This document shows, piece after piece, positions 21,307 through 29,370 of a stretch of DNA of 64,000 nucleotides (positions are counted from its first letter, which is position 1; every line of letters starts with the position of its first letter). Below the pieces are notes generated by a model that ran no database searches, was not told the DNA's origin, and saw only the letters and a program-made list of their open reading frames with translations. The position numbers were made by a program, and so were the translations under genes. Origin of the DNA: Croceicoccus pelagius (GTDB lineage Bacteria; Pseudomonadota; Alphaproteobacteria; Sphingomonadales; Sphingomonadaceae); contig NZ_LYWY01000039.1 of the NCBI RefSeq assembly GCF_001661915.1, positions 496,001 through 560,000 of the forward strand, in the 5' to 3' direction.

Positions 21307-21441
21307 TCAACCGTTCTTCATATTCTCCAGCCCCTTGATCCCGCCTGGCTTCAGGCTGGGCTGGGACGCGTTCTGCTTGGCCGGCTTTTCGGCCTTGGGT
21401 TTGCGGATTTCCTTGTTCGACTTGCGTTGGCCCTTGGCCAT
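21307..21441 (-). CDS. Small basic protein, 44 residues
   Basis: A Lys/Asn-rich peptide, MAKGQRKSNKEIRKPKAEKP followed by a segment ending GLENMKNG. The start is supported by a purine-rich GGAACGGA upstream. Short proteins with this MAKGQxKSNKExRKPK beginning are common beside housekeeping genes in proteobacteria, but their role is unknown; the charge suggests nucleic-acid or ribosome contact, which is inference. Confidence 0.65.
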   Translation of the reverse strand: MAKGQRKSNKEIRKPKAEKPAKQNASQPSLKPGGIKGLENMKNG

Positions 21442-21536
21442 GTCCGTTCCAATCGGGGCGGAATGCCCCGACGCATCTTACCCCACCCGGCGCGATAGCC
21501 CTGCACGAAATCGACGTTTGCCGCGCACTGGCAGTA

Positions 21537-22004
21537 TCAGCCCGTCTTTCGCGACAGAACAACCATGACCCGGTCGAGCGACTGCAGCAACCGCGAACGG
21601 TCGGCCTTGCTGAACGGCGCAGGTCCGCCGCCGACGCCGTCCATCCCCGCACGTAGATCGGCCATGATGGCGCGCGTGGCGATGGCGCTGCCGATGCTGG
21701 CCGCATCGAAAGGCTTGCCGTTGTGGGCAAGGACCTGTGCGCCCGCCTTGATGCAGCGGTCGGCCAAGAGGATATCGCCGGTCACCACGACGCTGCGCGG
21801 GCCCGAATGTTCTGCAATCCAGTCGTCCGCCGCGTCGAATGCGTCCGAGACCATGACCAATTCGACCATCGCATCGTTCGGAACGCGAAACGGCGAATTG
21901 GTCACGACCTTGACGGGCGCGCCATAGCGCTGCGCCACTTTGTAGATTTCCGCCTTTACCGGACAGGCATCGGCGTCGACCAGGATAGTGACAGGCTCCG
22001 TCAT
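21537..22004 (-). CDS. YaiI/YqxD family (DUF188) protein
   Basis: A 155-residue protein matching the DUF188 family throughout: the start ILVDADACPVKAEIYKVAQR, the central VVTGDILLADRCIKAGAQVL, and GPAPFSKADRSRLLQSLDR near the end. The fold is PIN-like with conserved Asp residues (VDADACP, TGDILLAD), suggesting nuclease-type metal binding, but no biochemical role is established. Its start is 10 bases downstream of the PhnA-like stop, so the two probably share a transcript. Confidence 0.93.
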   Translation of the reverse strand: MTEPVTILVDADACPVKAEIYKVAQRYGAPVKVVTNSPFRVPNDAMVELVMVSDAFDAADDWIAEHSGPRSVVVTGDILLADRCIKAGAQVLAHNGKPFDAASIGSAIATRAIMADLRAGMDGVGGGPAPFSKADRSRLLQSLDRVMVVLSRKTG

Positions 22005-22014
22005 CGAGGGCGGA

Positions 22015-22317
22015 TCAACGCTTCTTCACGAACTCCGCCCGGAGGACGAGGCCCTTGATGCCGGGATACTTGCAGTCGATCTCCTGCGAGTCGCCGGTAA
22101 GGCGGATCGACTTGATGAGCGTGCCCTGCTTCAGCGTCTGCCCCGCGCCCTTGACGGTAAGGTCCTTGATAAGCGTGACCTGGTCCCCGTCGGCCAGCAG
22201 GTTGCCCACCGCGTCGCGAACCTCGACCGAACCGGACGCGGCCTGCTTTGCGGCCAGTTCGGAAGCGGGCATCCATTCGCCGCTTTCCTCGTCGTAGACG
22301 TATTCATCATCGCTCAT
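22015..22317 (-). CDS. PhnA/YjdM-family protein, lacking the N-terminal zinc ribbon
   Basis: A 100-residue protein whose C-terminal 65 residues match the PhnA domain (VRDAVGNLLADGDQVTLIKD, LTVKGAGQTLKQGTLIKSIR, ending GLVLRAEFVKKR). E. coli YjdM has a Cys-rich ribbon at the N-terminus; here that part is the acidic YVYDEESGEWMPASELAAK with no cysteine pair. The family name comes from the phosphonate locus, but a role in phosphonate breakdown is unproven. It is upstream of and coupled to the DUF188 gene. Confidence 0.88.
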   Translation of the reverse strand: MSDDEYVYDEESGEWMPASELAAKQAASGSVEVRDAVGNLLADGDQVTLIKDLTVKGAGQTLKQGTLIKSIRLTGDSQEIDCKYPGIKGLVLRAEFVKKR

Positions 22318-22382
22318 CGCAGGCTCCTTTGCATGGGGCCGCATGGCAGGTGACGGGGCGGAAGGCCAGAAGATAAGGCCGA

Positions 22383-23327
22383 TCAGGCGGTGCAGCCGTC
22401 GTCCTCGCCCATGCTGGCCCAGATCCGGTCTATGTCGGCGGGGGAGCAAAGGTCGGTGCCGGGGGTGAGGACGGCGGCAGTGCCCGCCGCCATGCCCCGG
22501 CGAAAGGCGCTGGCCGTGTCCATGCCGCTGGCAAGGCCGTGGACCATGCCGGCAACGAAGCTGTCGCCCGCGCCGGTCGCGCTTTGCACCGGAACGTCGA
22601 GGCCGGGGCGGCACAGCGAGCCGTCGGCATCGGCCAGCACCGCGCCGCGATGGCCAAGCGTGACGGCAATGATCCCGGCCTTGCCCGCCCGCACCATGGC
22701 ATGGGCGGCAGCGCCGATGTCCTGCGGGGTGGCGTATTTTGCGCCGGTCAGCGCCTCGAACTCGCCGAGGCTGGGTTTGACCAAGGCAAGCCCGCCAGCC
22801 TCGACCGCAGCGGCGAGGGGAGGGCCGGAGCTGTCGAGCACCATGCGGATGCCGCGTTCGCTGCAAGTCGCGGCAAGGCGAGCGTAGAAGTCCGCCGGCA
22901 CCCCGCGGGGCAGCGACCCGCTCGCCACCAGCCAGCCGCATCGGGCCGACGATACGTAGTCGATTACGGCCTGCCACTCGGCATCGGACAGGATCGGTCC
23001 CTGCGGTACGAAGCGGTATTCTTGTCCGGTGCTCCGTTCGAAGACCGACAGGCTCATCCTTGTCTGCCCTTCGACCAAGATACAGTGGCGGGGCAGGGCG
23101 ATGCGGTCGATCAGATCGTCGAGCAGCCCCCCGCTAGCGCCGCCTGCGCAATAGACGGCGGTTACCGGCGCGCCGAGGCGGTCGAGTACGCGTGCCACAT
23201 TGATGCCCCCGCCACCGGGATCGTAACGTTCCCCGCTCGTGCGGATCTTGCGGGTGGGGTGAACTTCGTCGGCTTCGCAGGCGCCGTCGATGGCAGGGTT
23301 TAGGGTGAGAGTGAGGATCGGCTCCAT
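22383..23327 (-). CDS. pfkB: PfkB-family 6-phosphofructokinase (type II)
   Basis: A ribokinase-fold sugar kinase of 314 residues that should phosphorylate fructose-6-phosphate with ATP. It carries the PfkB signatures GGGGINVARVLDRLG near residue 40 and GAGDSFVAGMVHG near residue 250, with catalytic Asp in GAGD, and follows E. coli PfkB closely (TLTLNPAIDGA, ASGSLPRGV, LVKPSLGEFEAL). The ATG at 23327 follows GAGAGG; upstream in-frame residues belong to a decayed gene. A 1-phosphofructokinase or tagatose kinase role cannot be fully excluded. Confidence 0.85.
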   Translation of the reverse strand: MEPILTLTLNPAIDGACEADEVHPTRKIRTSGERYDPGGGGINVARVLDRLGAPVTAVYCAGGASGGLLDDLIDRIALPRHCILVEGQTRMSLSVFERSTGQEYRFVPQGPILSDAEWQAVIDYVSSARCGWLVASGSLPRGVPADFYARLAATCSERGIRMVLDSSGPPLAAAVEAGGLALVKPSLGEFEALTGAKYATPQDIGAAAHAMVRAGKAGIIAVTLGHRGAVLADADGSLCRPGLDVPVQSATGAGDSFVAGMVHGLASGMDTASAFRRGMAAGTAAVLTPGTDLCSPADIDRIWASMGEDDGCTA

Positions 23328-23410
23328 CAGCCTCTCATGGAGCCCAGTAAGGCCATTGATCAAGCGCCGGTTGCATGGGGTTCCACCGAGGGTTGCCGCG
23401 CTGTTGTCCT

Positions 23411-23584
23411 TCACGCCGCTCGCGAACGGGATGGGTCCGAGCCAAGTGCCCCATGGGAACCGGCCAAACCAGCACTGGGTGTGACGAGCGAATAGAGTGT
23501 TTCCGGCCTAAATACCTGGATGAATAAGCGCCTGGCCTGCTCGATGTCGGGGGCGGTAATGCTGCAGTGGTCGATGCCGCGTGG
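23411..23584 (-). pseudogene. Decayed VOC/glyoxalase-fold gene fragment
   Basis: Read on the minus strand from 23584, the frame gives PRGIDHCSITAPDIEQARRL then FIQVFRPETLYSLV. This resembles the beginning of vicinal-oxygen-chelate proteins (G-I-D-H-x-x-I-T-x-P-D-I-E). A stop codon sits two codons before it, there is no start, and the frame ends at a TGA after losing similarity. I read it as a remnant next to pfkB; the match is short, so this is tentative. Confidence 0.4.
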
Positions 23585-23731
23585 CTGTTACAAATCCTTT
23601 TCAATGAGTGCTGGTCTGGCAAAAACGGATCACCCACCCTGTTCCGCCGCCCTGCCGCTTACCGTGTCCGCCCCGTCCCCTTTTTCGCGGCAATTCGGGA
23701 GCCAAGGCCCGTGTACGAGCGTTGTTCGGAC

Positions 23732-24364
23732 ATGAAGAGGATGTTTACACTGGCACTGTGCTGCACTGCGCTTGCTGCCTGCGATGCTGCGACCGATGCT
23801 GCGCAAACGGGCACCGAGGCACCCGACACGCCGCAGGCGCCGATCAGCCCTCCGCCGCATGTCGATCCCGACGCTCTCGACGCCCCAGCGCCGGAACCGC
23901 TGGCCGTCGACCTGACCCGCAACGAATGGAAGACCGCCGCCAACCATGGTGAGTGCTCGCCGCTTGTCCTTACCAGCGATGGTGGCGTTCCGGCGGAGGC
24001 GCGTAGGGCGAATTTCTCGGGCGGATGGGCCGTCGCGTTCGATACCGAAGAGGTGCGCAGTGCCTATGGCGTTGCAGGGCCCGGGATTATCGATGCCGAC
24101 CGTGCCGACGGACAGGCCAGCCGCCTGAAGAACCAGTGGCCGCATTTTGTCGAGCTTTCCGACCTGCCGCAGCCTGCCTTTGCCGGATACGGGCTGGAGG
24201 GCGCAAAGCCCTATCGCGACGAAGTGCCCGATGGCGTCGGCGACAACTCGCTCGCCTATATCCGCGTCGGCGGGCAGGCCTGCACCTACAATGTCTGGAG
24301 CAGGCTGGGCCGAGCGCATCTGGAGGTCTTGCTGCAGTCCCTCCGCCTCGGCGCGACCGAATAG
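23732..24364 (+). CDS. Hypothetical lipoprotein
   Basis: A 210-residue exported protein. The signal peptide ends in a lipobox (ALAAC at residues 14-18) and is followed by an Ala/Pro/Thr-rich linker to about residue 60. The remaining 150 residues form a soluble domain with two cysteines (HGECSPLVL and GQACTYNVW) that could make a disulfide. No family is recognised. The start is the Met at 23732, since in-frame residues before it are not coding. It ends directly in a bidirectional terminator. Confidence 0.75.
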   Translation: MKRMFTLALCCTALAACDAATDAAQTGTEAPDTPQAPISPPPHVDPDALDAPAPEPLAVDLTRNEWKTAANHGECSPLVLTSDGGVPAEARRANFSGGWAVAFDTEEVRSAYGVAGPGIIDADRADGQASRLKNQWPHFVELSDLPQPAFAGYGLEGAKPYRDEVPDGVGDNSLAYIRVGGQACTYNVWSRLGRAHLEVLLQSLRLGATE

Positions 24365-24408
24365 AAAAAGGGCCTGAAAGCGCGAACGCTTACAGGCCCT
24401 TTTTACTT
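24365..24408. terminator. Bidirectional terminator
   Basis: AAAAAGGGCCTG-a-AAGCG pairs with CGCTT-a-CAGGCCCTTTTT around a CGAA loop (24365-24404). T-runs lie on both strands, so it serves both the plus-strand lipoprotein gene and the minus-strand gene that ends at 24429. Confidence 0.92.
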
Positions 24409-24428
24409 ATCAAACGTTTAGCTGCCGA

Positions 24429-24707
24429 TCAGCGCGAAGCCATCGGGATGCCTTCCGATCCGAAGTCCGAACGTTCGAACGAGACTCGCGACCTGTCGTA
24501 GGTGCCACGAACGCGCGAGTCCGTGATGTAGAGGCGGAAAGTCCTGCCGCGGTCATCGGTGCCGGTGACCAGCGTGGCGTTGCCCACGGTGCGGGTCGAG
24601 TATTCGTATTCGACGCCATCGTGGAGGAAAGTCTTCTCTTCCTGAGCAAGCGCCGGAGCGGCGAAAGCGGTCGAAACGAGAGCGAGGGAGATAGCGATTT
24701 TACGCAT
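24429..24707 (-). CDS. Small secreted protein, unknown function
   Basis: A 92-residue protein with a cleavable signal peptide (MRKIAISLALVSTAFAAPALA). The roughly 70-residue mature part, EEKTFLHDGVEYEYSTRTVG through YITDSRVRGTYDRSRVSF, is predicted to be beta-rich. AAGGA lies 8 bases before the ATG at 24707. It is monocistronic with a terminator at its end. No family match is recognised; a periplasmic location is inferred from the signal peptide. Confidence 0.72.
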   Translation of the reverse strand: MRKIAISLALVSTAFAAPALAQEEKTFLHDGVEYEYSTRTVGNATLVTGTDDRGRTFRLYITDSRVRGTYDRSRVSFERSDFGSEGIPMASR

Positions 24708-24806
24708 GGGGCAATTCCTTCCTGGAAGTTGGGATTGCCTCGAGACATCCATATGTTGTGCGTCGCAGCATACGAATCCGTTGCGGCGCAGCAAATGCAA
24801 TAAGAA

Positions 24807-24837
24807 CGGCCCGCTTGCGAAAAGTGCAAGCGGGCCG
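24807..24837 (-). terminator. Terminator of the S41 peptidase gene
   Basis: CGGCCCGCTTGC and GCAAGCGGGCCG form a perfect 12-bp stem (loop of 7). On the minus strand it is followed by TTCTTATT, a fair T-run, about 45 bases after the S41 peptidase stop codon. Confidence 0.75.
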
Positions 24838-24882
24838 CGAACCGACTGTCAAAGTTCGATAGGGCGCGTTCGAATCCTCCGA

Positions 24883-26310
24883 TCAGAAGAGTCCGGGCAC
24901 TTCCCTCTGCGCGGTGCTGGGCCGCGTCGGCATGAGCAGTCGGCGCTGGCCGGAGACCGATTGCGTCGTCTGTCCGCCACTAATCGCAGTGCACGATCGA
25001 CCTGCAAGGAAGTCGAGCGCACCGGCAATCGAAGCCTCGCCCGGATCGCCCAGCTGCGTGAAGATATCGTCATCCGCGCGGCAGGTGACCGGAACCGAAG
25101 AAGCAAGGCCGGTGAAGTAGTCGGCATTGCCGTCCGCGTTCTCTGTGCGGAACGTGACGACGCGCATACGGTCGTCGCAATCCTCGTTGTCGAAACCGAA
25201 CTGGCCCACGGGCTTGCCGTAAGTGTTCGTGCCGACGAGCGCCATGTTGGTGCCGAGGTACGGGATCATCGAGTTGATGACCAGTTCGCTGGCCGATGCC
25301 GTGCCGCCGCGGCCGATGAAGGCGATCTTCATCGGGGCGATCGACTGCGGTTGGTTCGCGAAAAGGTAGCTTTCGTTATAGCTCGATTTGCTGTCGCGCA
25401 GGGTCGTGCGGCTGAACACCTGCCCGACCTTGTCGCGGCCCATGAGGTCGCCCATCAGCTCGGCAATGCTGACAAGCCCGCCGCCGTTGTAGCGCAGGTC
25501 GACGATGACCTTGTCGATGCCCTGTGCACGGAAATCGGCAAAGGCTGCGCGAAGGTCCGGATCGGCCGTATCGATGAAGGTGCGCAGGTTCACGTAACCG
25601 ACGTTGGTGCCGTTGTCGTTGATGACCTTGGCGCCGTAGCGGTCGGAAACGGGGTCCAGCGCATAGTCGGCTTTGGCGATGGTCACGACACGCGTGGTGC
25701 CATCGGGGTCGCGCAGGCGGAATGAACGCGTCACGCCGACATCGGACGAACCGAGCGCTTCGGAGAAGCCGGCCCAGCCTTCTGCCGCGACGATGTCGCT
25801 GACATTGCGGAGCGTCCCTTCGCTATCGCCGACCGCAAGGATTTGCACGCCACGGTCCATTCCGACCGTCAGCGCAGGGGCATTCTCGAACGCCTCGATC
25901 ACGTAGACGCTGTCGGTGCCGTAACCCAGGCGGATGCCGAAACCGGCGGTCGAGCCGCTGGCGTAGTAGGCGTTCTCCTCGGCGATCGAGGTGATGTAGG
26001 TAAAGTAGCGGTCCTTCGACTGCGCACGCGCGGGCGCGACGAGCGCGTCGATATAGTCCTGCACATCGTTATAGTTCGACGCGCTGACGCCCGTGTCGAC
26101 GAGGTCGGGAAACAGGTACCATTCGTTGATAACGTCGCGGGCGAACTGCTGGCGATTGGCAAGCGAACAGGCCGAAGTCGTCGGTGTAGGCGTCGGCGTG
26201 CCGCCGATCGTGCCGCCGGATGTGCCGGAGGAACTGCTGCCGCCACCGCCGCCGCAGGCAGACAAAAGCGCACATGCCGCAAGGGCGAGGGGGAATTTAC
26301 TGGCTTTCAC
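24883..26310 (-). CDS. S41-family (C-terminal processing type) peptidase, lipoprotein
   Basis: A 475-residue exported serine protease. The signal peptide ends in a lipobox (LLSAC at residues 15-19) and is followed by a Gly/Ser/Thr/Pro linker. A PDZ-like part spans about residues 115-200 (GFGIRLGYGTDSVYVIEAF). The tail-specific protease domain shows VIVDLRYNGGG, the catalytic Ser in GRGGTASASELV and the catalytic Lys in NTYGKPVGQ. Such enzymes trim misfolded or C-terminally tagged envelope proteins. The gene is separated from pcp upstream by 68 bases. Confidence 0.92.
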   Translation of the reverse strand: MKASKFPLALAACALLSACGGGGGSSSSGTSGGTIGGTPTPTPTTSACSLANRQQFARDVINEWYLFPDLVDTGVSASNYNDVQDYIDALVAPARAQSKDRYFTYITSIAEENAYYASGSTAGFGIRLGYGTDSVYVIEAFENAPALTVGMDRGVQILAVGDSEGTLRNVSDIVAAEGWAGFSEALGSSDVGVTRSFRLRDPDGTTRVVTIAKADYALDPVSDRYGAKVINDNGTNVGYVNLRTFIDTADPDLRAAFADFRAQGIDKVIVDLRYNGGGLVSIAELMGDLMGRDKVGQVFSRTTLRDSKSSYNESYLFANQPQSIAPMKIAFIGRGGTASASELVINSMIPYLGTNMALVGTNTYGKPVGQFGFDNEDCDDRMRVVTFRTENADGNADYFTGLASSVPVTCRADDDIFTQLGDPGEASIAGALDFLAGRSCTAISGGQTTQSVSGQRRLLMPTRPSTAQREVPGLF

Positions 26311-26378
26311 GGGCGTCCCAATCCGTCAACGCGGGTCATGCGGGCCCGCTTACAAGGTTTCATATGCAATGATCATCC

Positions 26379-26981
26379 TTAATTTGCGATGACCATTCTT
26401 GCGATGATCCCCATCCCTTTCTGCAAGTCTTTGAGTGACATGGTCCCGGCGGCGGTTGCGGCCAGGGGCGTGCCGGGCAGGGCGGGGATGTGGACGAACA
26501 ACCCCGGAATGCCGCCGGCGTGGCACGGCCCGCCAAGCGCAGCGTGATAGATGTGGTTGCACACGTAGCTGCCGGCATCGTCGGAAATCTCGGCGGGAAT
26601 ACCCTCGGCGGTCAGCGCTGCCACAATGGAGGCCAGGTCAAGCCGCGTGTCGTGGATGACAACAGGCGCATCGCTGGGGGCAGGGCAGAAACCGGCGGCA
26701 TCGGGTCGATCGGGAAGTGAGGCGCTGGTGGACCGGCTTTCCAGCGTCAGCGCGGTGGCGCGATTGCTATAGCCGGTCATGATGATCGCGGATGCCTCGA
26801 AGTCCAGCGCCTCAAGCATGCGCGCAGGTGCTAGATCGTATTGCGTGGGCAGGATCACGCAGCGCGCGGACGCCAGGATATCGTCATCCAGTTCCGCGAA
26901 CGAGCGCAGTAGCGTCTCGGTCGGGTTGTCGGGAACGCCGGGGAAGGGTTCGAAGGCGGTGATGAGCAGGGGCTTGGCCAT
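26379..26981 (-). CDS. pcp: Pyroglutamyl-peptidase I (C15)
   Basis: A 200-residue cytoplasmic cysteine peptidase that removes N-terminal pyroglutamate. The catalytic residues are visible in their family settings: Glu near ALTLESRS, Cys in SYVCNHIYHAAL and His in LFVHIPALPG. The N-terminus LLITAFEPFPGVPDNPTETL is typical. The start is Met at 26981, as the residues encoded upstream are unlike the family. Confidence 0.9.
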   Translation of the reverse strand: MAKPLLITAFEPFPGVPDNPTETLLRSFAELDDDILASARCVILPTQYDLAPARMLEALDFEASAIIMTGYSNRATALTLESRSTSASLPDRPDAAGFCPAPSDAPVVIHDTRLDLASIVAALTAEGIPAEISDDAGSYVCNHIYHAALGGPCHAGGIPGLFVHIPALPGTPLAATAAGTMSLKDLQKGMGIIARMVIAN

Positions 26982-27048
26982 GGTGACGGCTATTGATCGG
27001 GGTGAAGCAGAGGTCAAGCCGTTAGCGGCTTTTCAGATGAACCGCGAG

Positions 27049-27107
27049 TTAACCGATGAGTGCTTTAAATGAACCGAAAATTAACCCGAGTATAGATCTG
27101 AGTTAAT
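27049..27107 (+). promoter_or_regulatory. AT-rich promoter region with repeated TTAA(CC) motifs
   Basis: In the 241-base gap between pcp and the next plus-strand gene, an AT-rich stretch contains TTAACC at 27049, TTTAA at 27064, TTAACCC at 27081 and TTAAT at 27103. TTAACC is the half-site of the alphaproteobacterial cell-cycle regulator CtrA, but no pair has the consensus 7-base spacing. A regulatory role is inferred. Confidence 0.35.
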
Positions 27108-27222
27108 ATTCAAATACTGGATTTTATAGCAAACTCTATTTACCGATTAAATCAGTTCGTCTTGCCGCAAAATCGCCATGGTTCCGGATCGCGGAAAGGC
27201 AATCGCTGTTACTCCCGGTGCC

Positions 27223-28287
27223 ATGAAGACGAATCTCGAACTCATCCGCCCCGCCGGCAGCGCCATTGCAGCTGTCCTGGCACTGGCTGCAACCAGCGCG
27301 ATGGCGCAGGACGCCGCGTCTCCGTCGATCGTGGTTCCGACTGTTCCGACAGTCACCGATACCGCGCCGACGACGACAGCGACAGCGACCGCGCCGCAGA
27401 TCATGATCCCCGATCCGACGCCGTCGCAGGCAGCAACTATCGCGCCTACAGTACAGGCCGAGCCCGTGCCTACCGAAGCAGTTGATCCGGTAGTGCCGGT
27501 TAATGCTGCGCCCGTCGCCGCTTCCTCGCCGGCACCGCGCGCTTCGACGCCGAGCGAGCCTTCGACCCGAGTGTCTAACGTCGCGGCGGCCGATCCTTCG
27601 CCGATCCGTGAGTCCGACATCGCAGCGCAAGCCGCAAACGTCGGCGTGCCCATCGTCGACGGCGCGATCGAAAGCGATCCGGCGCTCGCTGCGACCAGCA
27701 GCGCAACTACCGCGCCGGCCAGCAATCCGTCTGCCGGTGACGAAACGAATGCTGTTTTGACGATGGCGGGCGGTGCCGCCGCGCTTGGCCTTGGCTTCGT
27801 CGGACTGTTCATGGCGGGATCGGCGCGTCGCAGGCGCCGGGACCGTCACGGGGCGACGGCGGCAATGACGGACGAAAGCAAGACCTTGCCGCTTCGCAAG
27901 AAACCTGTGGCCGTACCCGCTGCTGCTGCCGTCGCCCCGAATGCCATTTCGGCAAATCCGAAGCCCGCCGTGGCCCAGCGCCGCCAGCCCAACGTCACCT
28001 ATGGTGGCAGCAAGTGGGATGATGCAGGCTTCGTCAATGCTTCGCCCGCCGCCGCGGCCTTGCCGTCGGACGATGTGCCGCGCAGCGCCGAAGGCCGTCG
28101 TGCCCTGCTGGAGCGGCTGGTCCGCGCCAGGCCCGACGAAGCGAACCCGTTCCGTTCGCCCAAGGCCCGCCGCCGCCGTGCGCGCCTGATCGTCCAGACC
28201 ATGTCCCAGCGCCTGCGCGAGCAGCCGAATCTCGACTTCCGCCGCTTCTACCAGAGCTTCGCACAGCGGCGTCACGCTGTTGCCTGA
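27223..28287 (+). CDS. Unknown Ala/Pro/Thr-rich single-pass membrane protein
   Basis: A 354-residue protein with three parts. A signal peptide (ending ATSAMA) leads to about 150 residues of low-complexity Ala/Pro/Thr/Val sequence. One membrane segment follows (MAGGAAALGLGFVGLFMAG, about residues 183-203) and a basic stop-transfer SARRRRRDRHG. The cytoplasmic tail of about 140 residues ends in a compact Arg-rich region (RALLERLVRARPDEANPF, RLREQPNLDFRRFYQSF). The disordered part should be periplasmic. No family is recognised. The start at 27223 was preferred over 27178 because it begins the signal peptide. Confidence 0.65.
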   Translation: MKTNLELIRPAGSAIAAVLALAATSAMAQDAASPSIVVPTVPTVTDTAPTTTATATAPQIMIPDPTPSQAATIAPTVQAEPVPTEAVDPVVPVNAAPVAASSPAPRASTPSEPSTRVSNVAAADPSPIRESDIAAQAANVGVPIVDGAIESDPALAATSSATTAPASNPSAGDETNAVLTMAGGAAALGLGFVGLFMAGSARRRRRDRHGATAAMTDESKTLPLRKKPVAVPAAAAVAPNAISANPKPAVAQRRQPNVTYGGSKWDDAGFVNASPAAAALPSDDVPRSAEGRRALLERLVRARPDEANPFRSPKARRRRARLIVQTMSQRLREQPNLDFRRFYQSFAQRRHAVA

Positions 28288-28355
28288 GCGCTTTGGCGGC
28301 CTCGTCAAGTCCCCCGAGGCCGCCAGATGCCATCTAAACCGGGCAAAACGCCGGG

Positions 28356-28383
28356 AGCGCCCCTCGCAAGGGGGGCGCTTTTC
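28356..28383 (+). terminator. Rho-independent terminator
   Basis: AGCGCCCC pairs with GGGGCGCT around TCGCAAGG and is followed by TTTT. It lies about 70 bases after the stop codon of the gene ending at 28287. Confidence 0.85.
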
Positions 28384-28472
28384 CCATAAGTCCGAGAGTG
28401 AAGTCGTGCTGTCAGTGCCCCGTAAGGCCTGTTCGGCACCTATATCGAAGACACGAATTGCAAGAGTTGACT

Positions 28473-29054
28473 ATGTCCGAGTGCCCCGCCTGGCTCCAAG
28501 CCGCCCTGAACGATGCAGCCGAGGGCGGCGGCGATCTCACCGTTGCCTCGCTGGGCAGCGCATCGCTGCTTGGTGCAGGCGGTCTCAAGCTGACCAGTGC
28601 CGCATTTGAGAATGGTGGGGAACTCGACCCTTCGTTCACCGCGGACGAGGAAGACGCTGTCGCCCCGCCGCTAGAATGGAACCAGCCACCCGCAGGCACG
28701 ATGGAAATGGCCATTGTTGTCGAGGACGCGACCGCCGGGGGCAGGTGCCATTGGCTCGTCTGGGGCATCGCGCCCCAGCGCGGCAAGCTGATGGAAGGCG
28801 AAGTTCCGCCGCGCACCGGCAAGAATGGCGCAGGTAATTCCGACTGGCTTCTCCCCTCTGTCGAGGGTGACGAGGAGCATTGTTTCGTGTTCCAGCTCTA
28901 TGCGCTGGACGCACCGCTGGATCTCGCACCCGGTGCCTCGCGCAAGGCGCTGGTCGAGGCGATGCAGGGGCACGTCGTTGCCGTGTCGCTGCTGACGGGC
29001 ACATACGCCCGTGAACAGGAAATCGAGGATTGGGACGACATCGACGTGGAATAG
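28473..29054 (+). CDS. YbhB/YbcL-family Raf kinase inhibitor-like protein
   Basis: A 193-residue phosphatidylethanolamine-binding-protein fold member. Recognisable parts are LTSAAFENGGELDPSFTADE near residue 40, VAPPLEWNQPP, the CHWLVWGI strand and a late FQLYALDAPLDL. Bacterial members bind small anions or lipids, and their role is largely unknown. The ATG at 28473 has AAGAG upstream. The SWIB gene follows 44 bases later on the same strand. Confidence 0.9.
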   Translation: MSECPAWLQAALNDAAEGGGDLTVASLGSASLLGAGGLKLTSAAFENGGELDPSFTADEEDAVAPPLEWNQPPAGTMEMAIVVEDATAGGRCHWLVWGIAPQRGKLMEGEVPPRTGKNGAGNSDWLLPSVEGDEEHCFVFQLYALDAPLDLAPGASRKALVEAMQGHVVAVSLLTGTYAREQEIEDWDDIDVE

Positions 29055-29098
29055 TCCACTTCGATCAATCGATCCCCATTTTGAAGGGAGCCTAGGAA

Positions 29099-29350
29099 AT
29101 GGCCGCCAAGAACAATGCGATCAACAAGCCCGTCGCCGTTTCGCCGACGCTCGAGACTATCGTCGGCAAAGGCCCGATGTCGCGCGGTGATGTGACCAAG
29201 AAGGTCTGGGAATACATCAAGAAGCACGACCTTCAGGACGCGAACGACAAGCGCACGATCGTCCCCGACGACAAGCTGGGCGCCGTCATCGGCAACGAGA
29301 AGATCTCGATGTTCAAGATGACCGCTGCGGTTTCGAAGCACCTCGGCTAA
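29099..29350 (+). CDS. SWIB/MDM2-domain protein
   Basis: An 83-residue protein that is almost entirely one SWIB domain (LETIVGKGPMSRGDVTKKVW, EYIKKHDLQDANDKRTIVPD, ending FKMTAAVSKHLG). SWIB domains are best known from eukaryotic chromatin remodellers and from chlamydial and alphaproteobacterial small proteins; the bacterial partner is unknown. GGGAGCCTAGGA precedes the ATG closely. Length and composition are normal for the stand-alone type. Confidence 0.92.
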   Translation: MAAKNNAINKPVAVSPTLETIVGKGPMSRGDVTKKVWEYIKKHDLQDANDKRTIVPDDKLGAVIGNEKISMFKMTAAVSKHLG

Positions 29351-29370
29351 GCGAGGTTACGAGCGCAAGC

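Noticed and set aside
27049-27107. Consensus CtrA box (TTAA-N7-TTAA)
   Set aside because: Half-sites exist but no pair has the 7-base spacing, so only a weak regulatory call was made.
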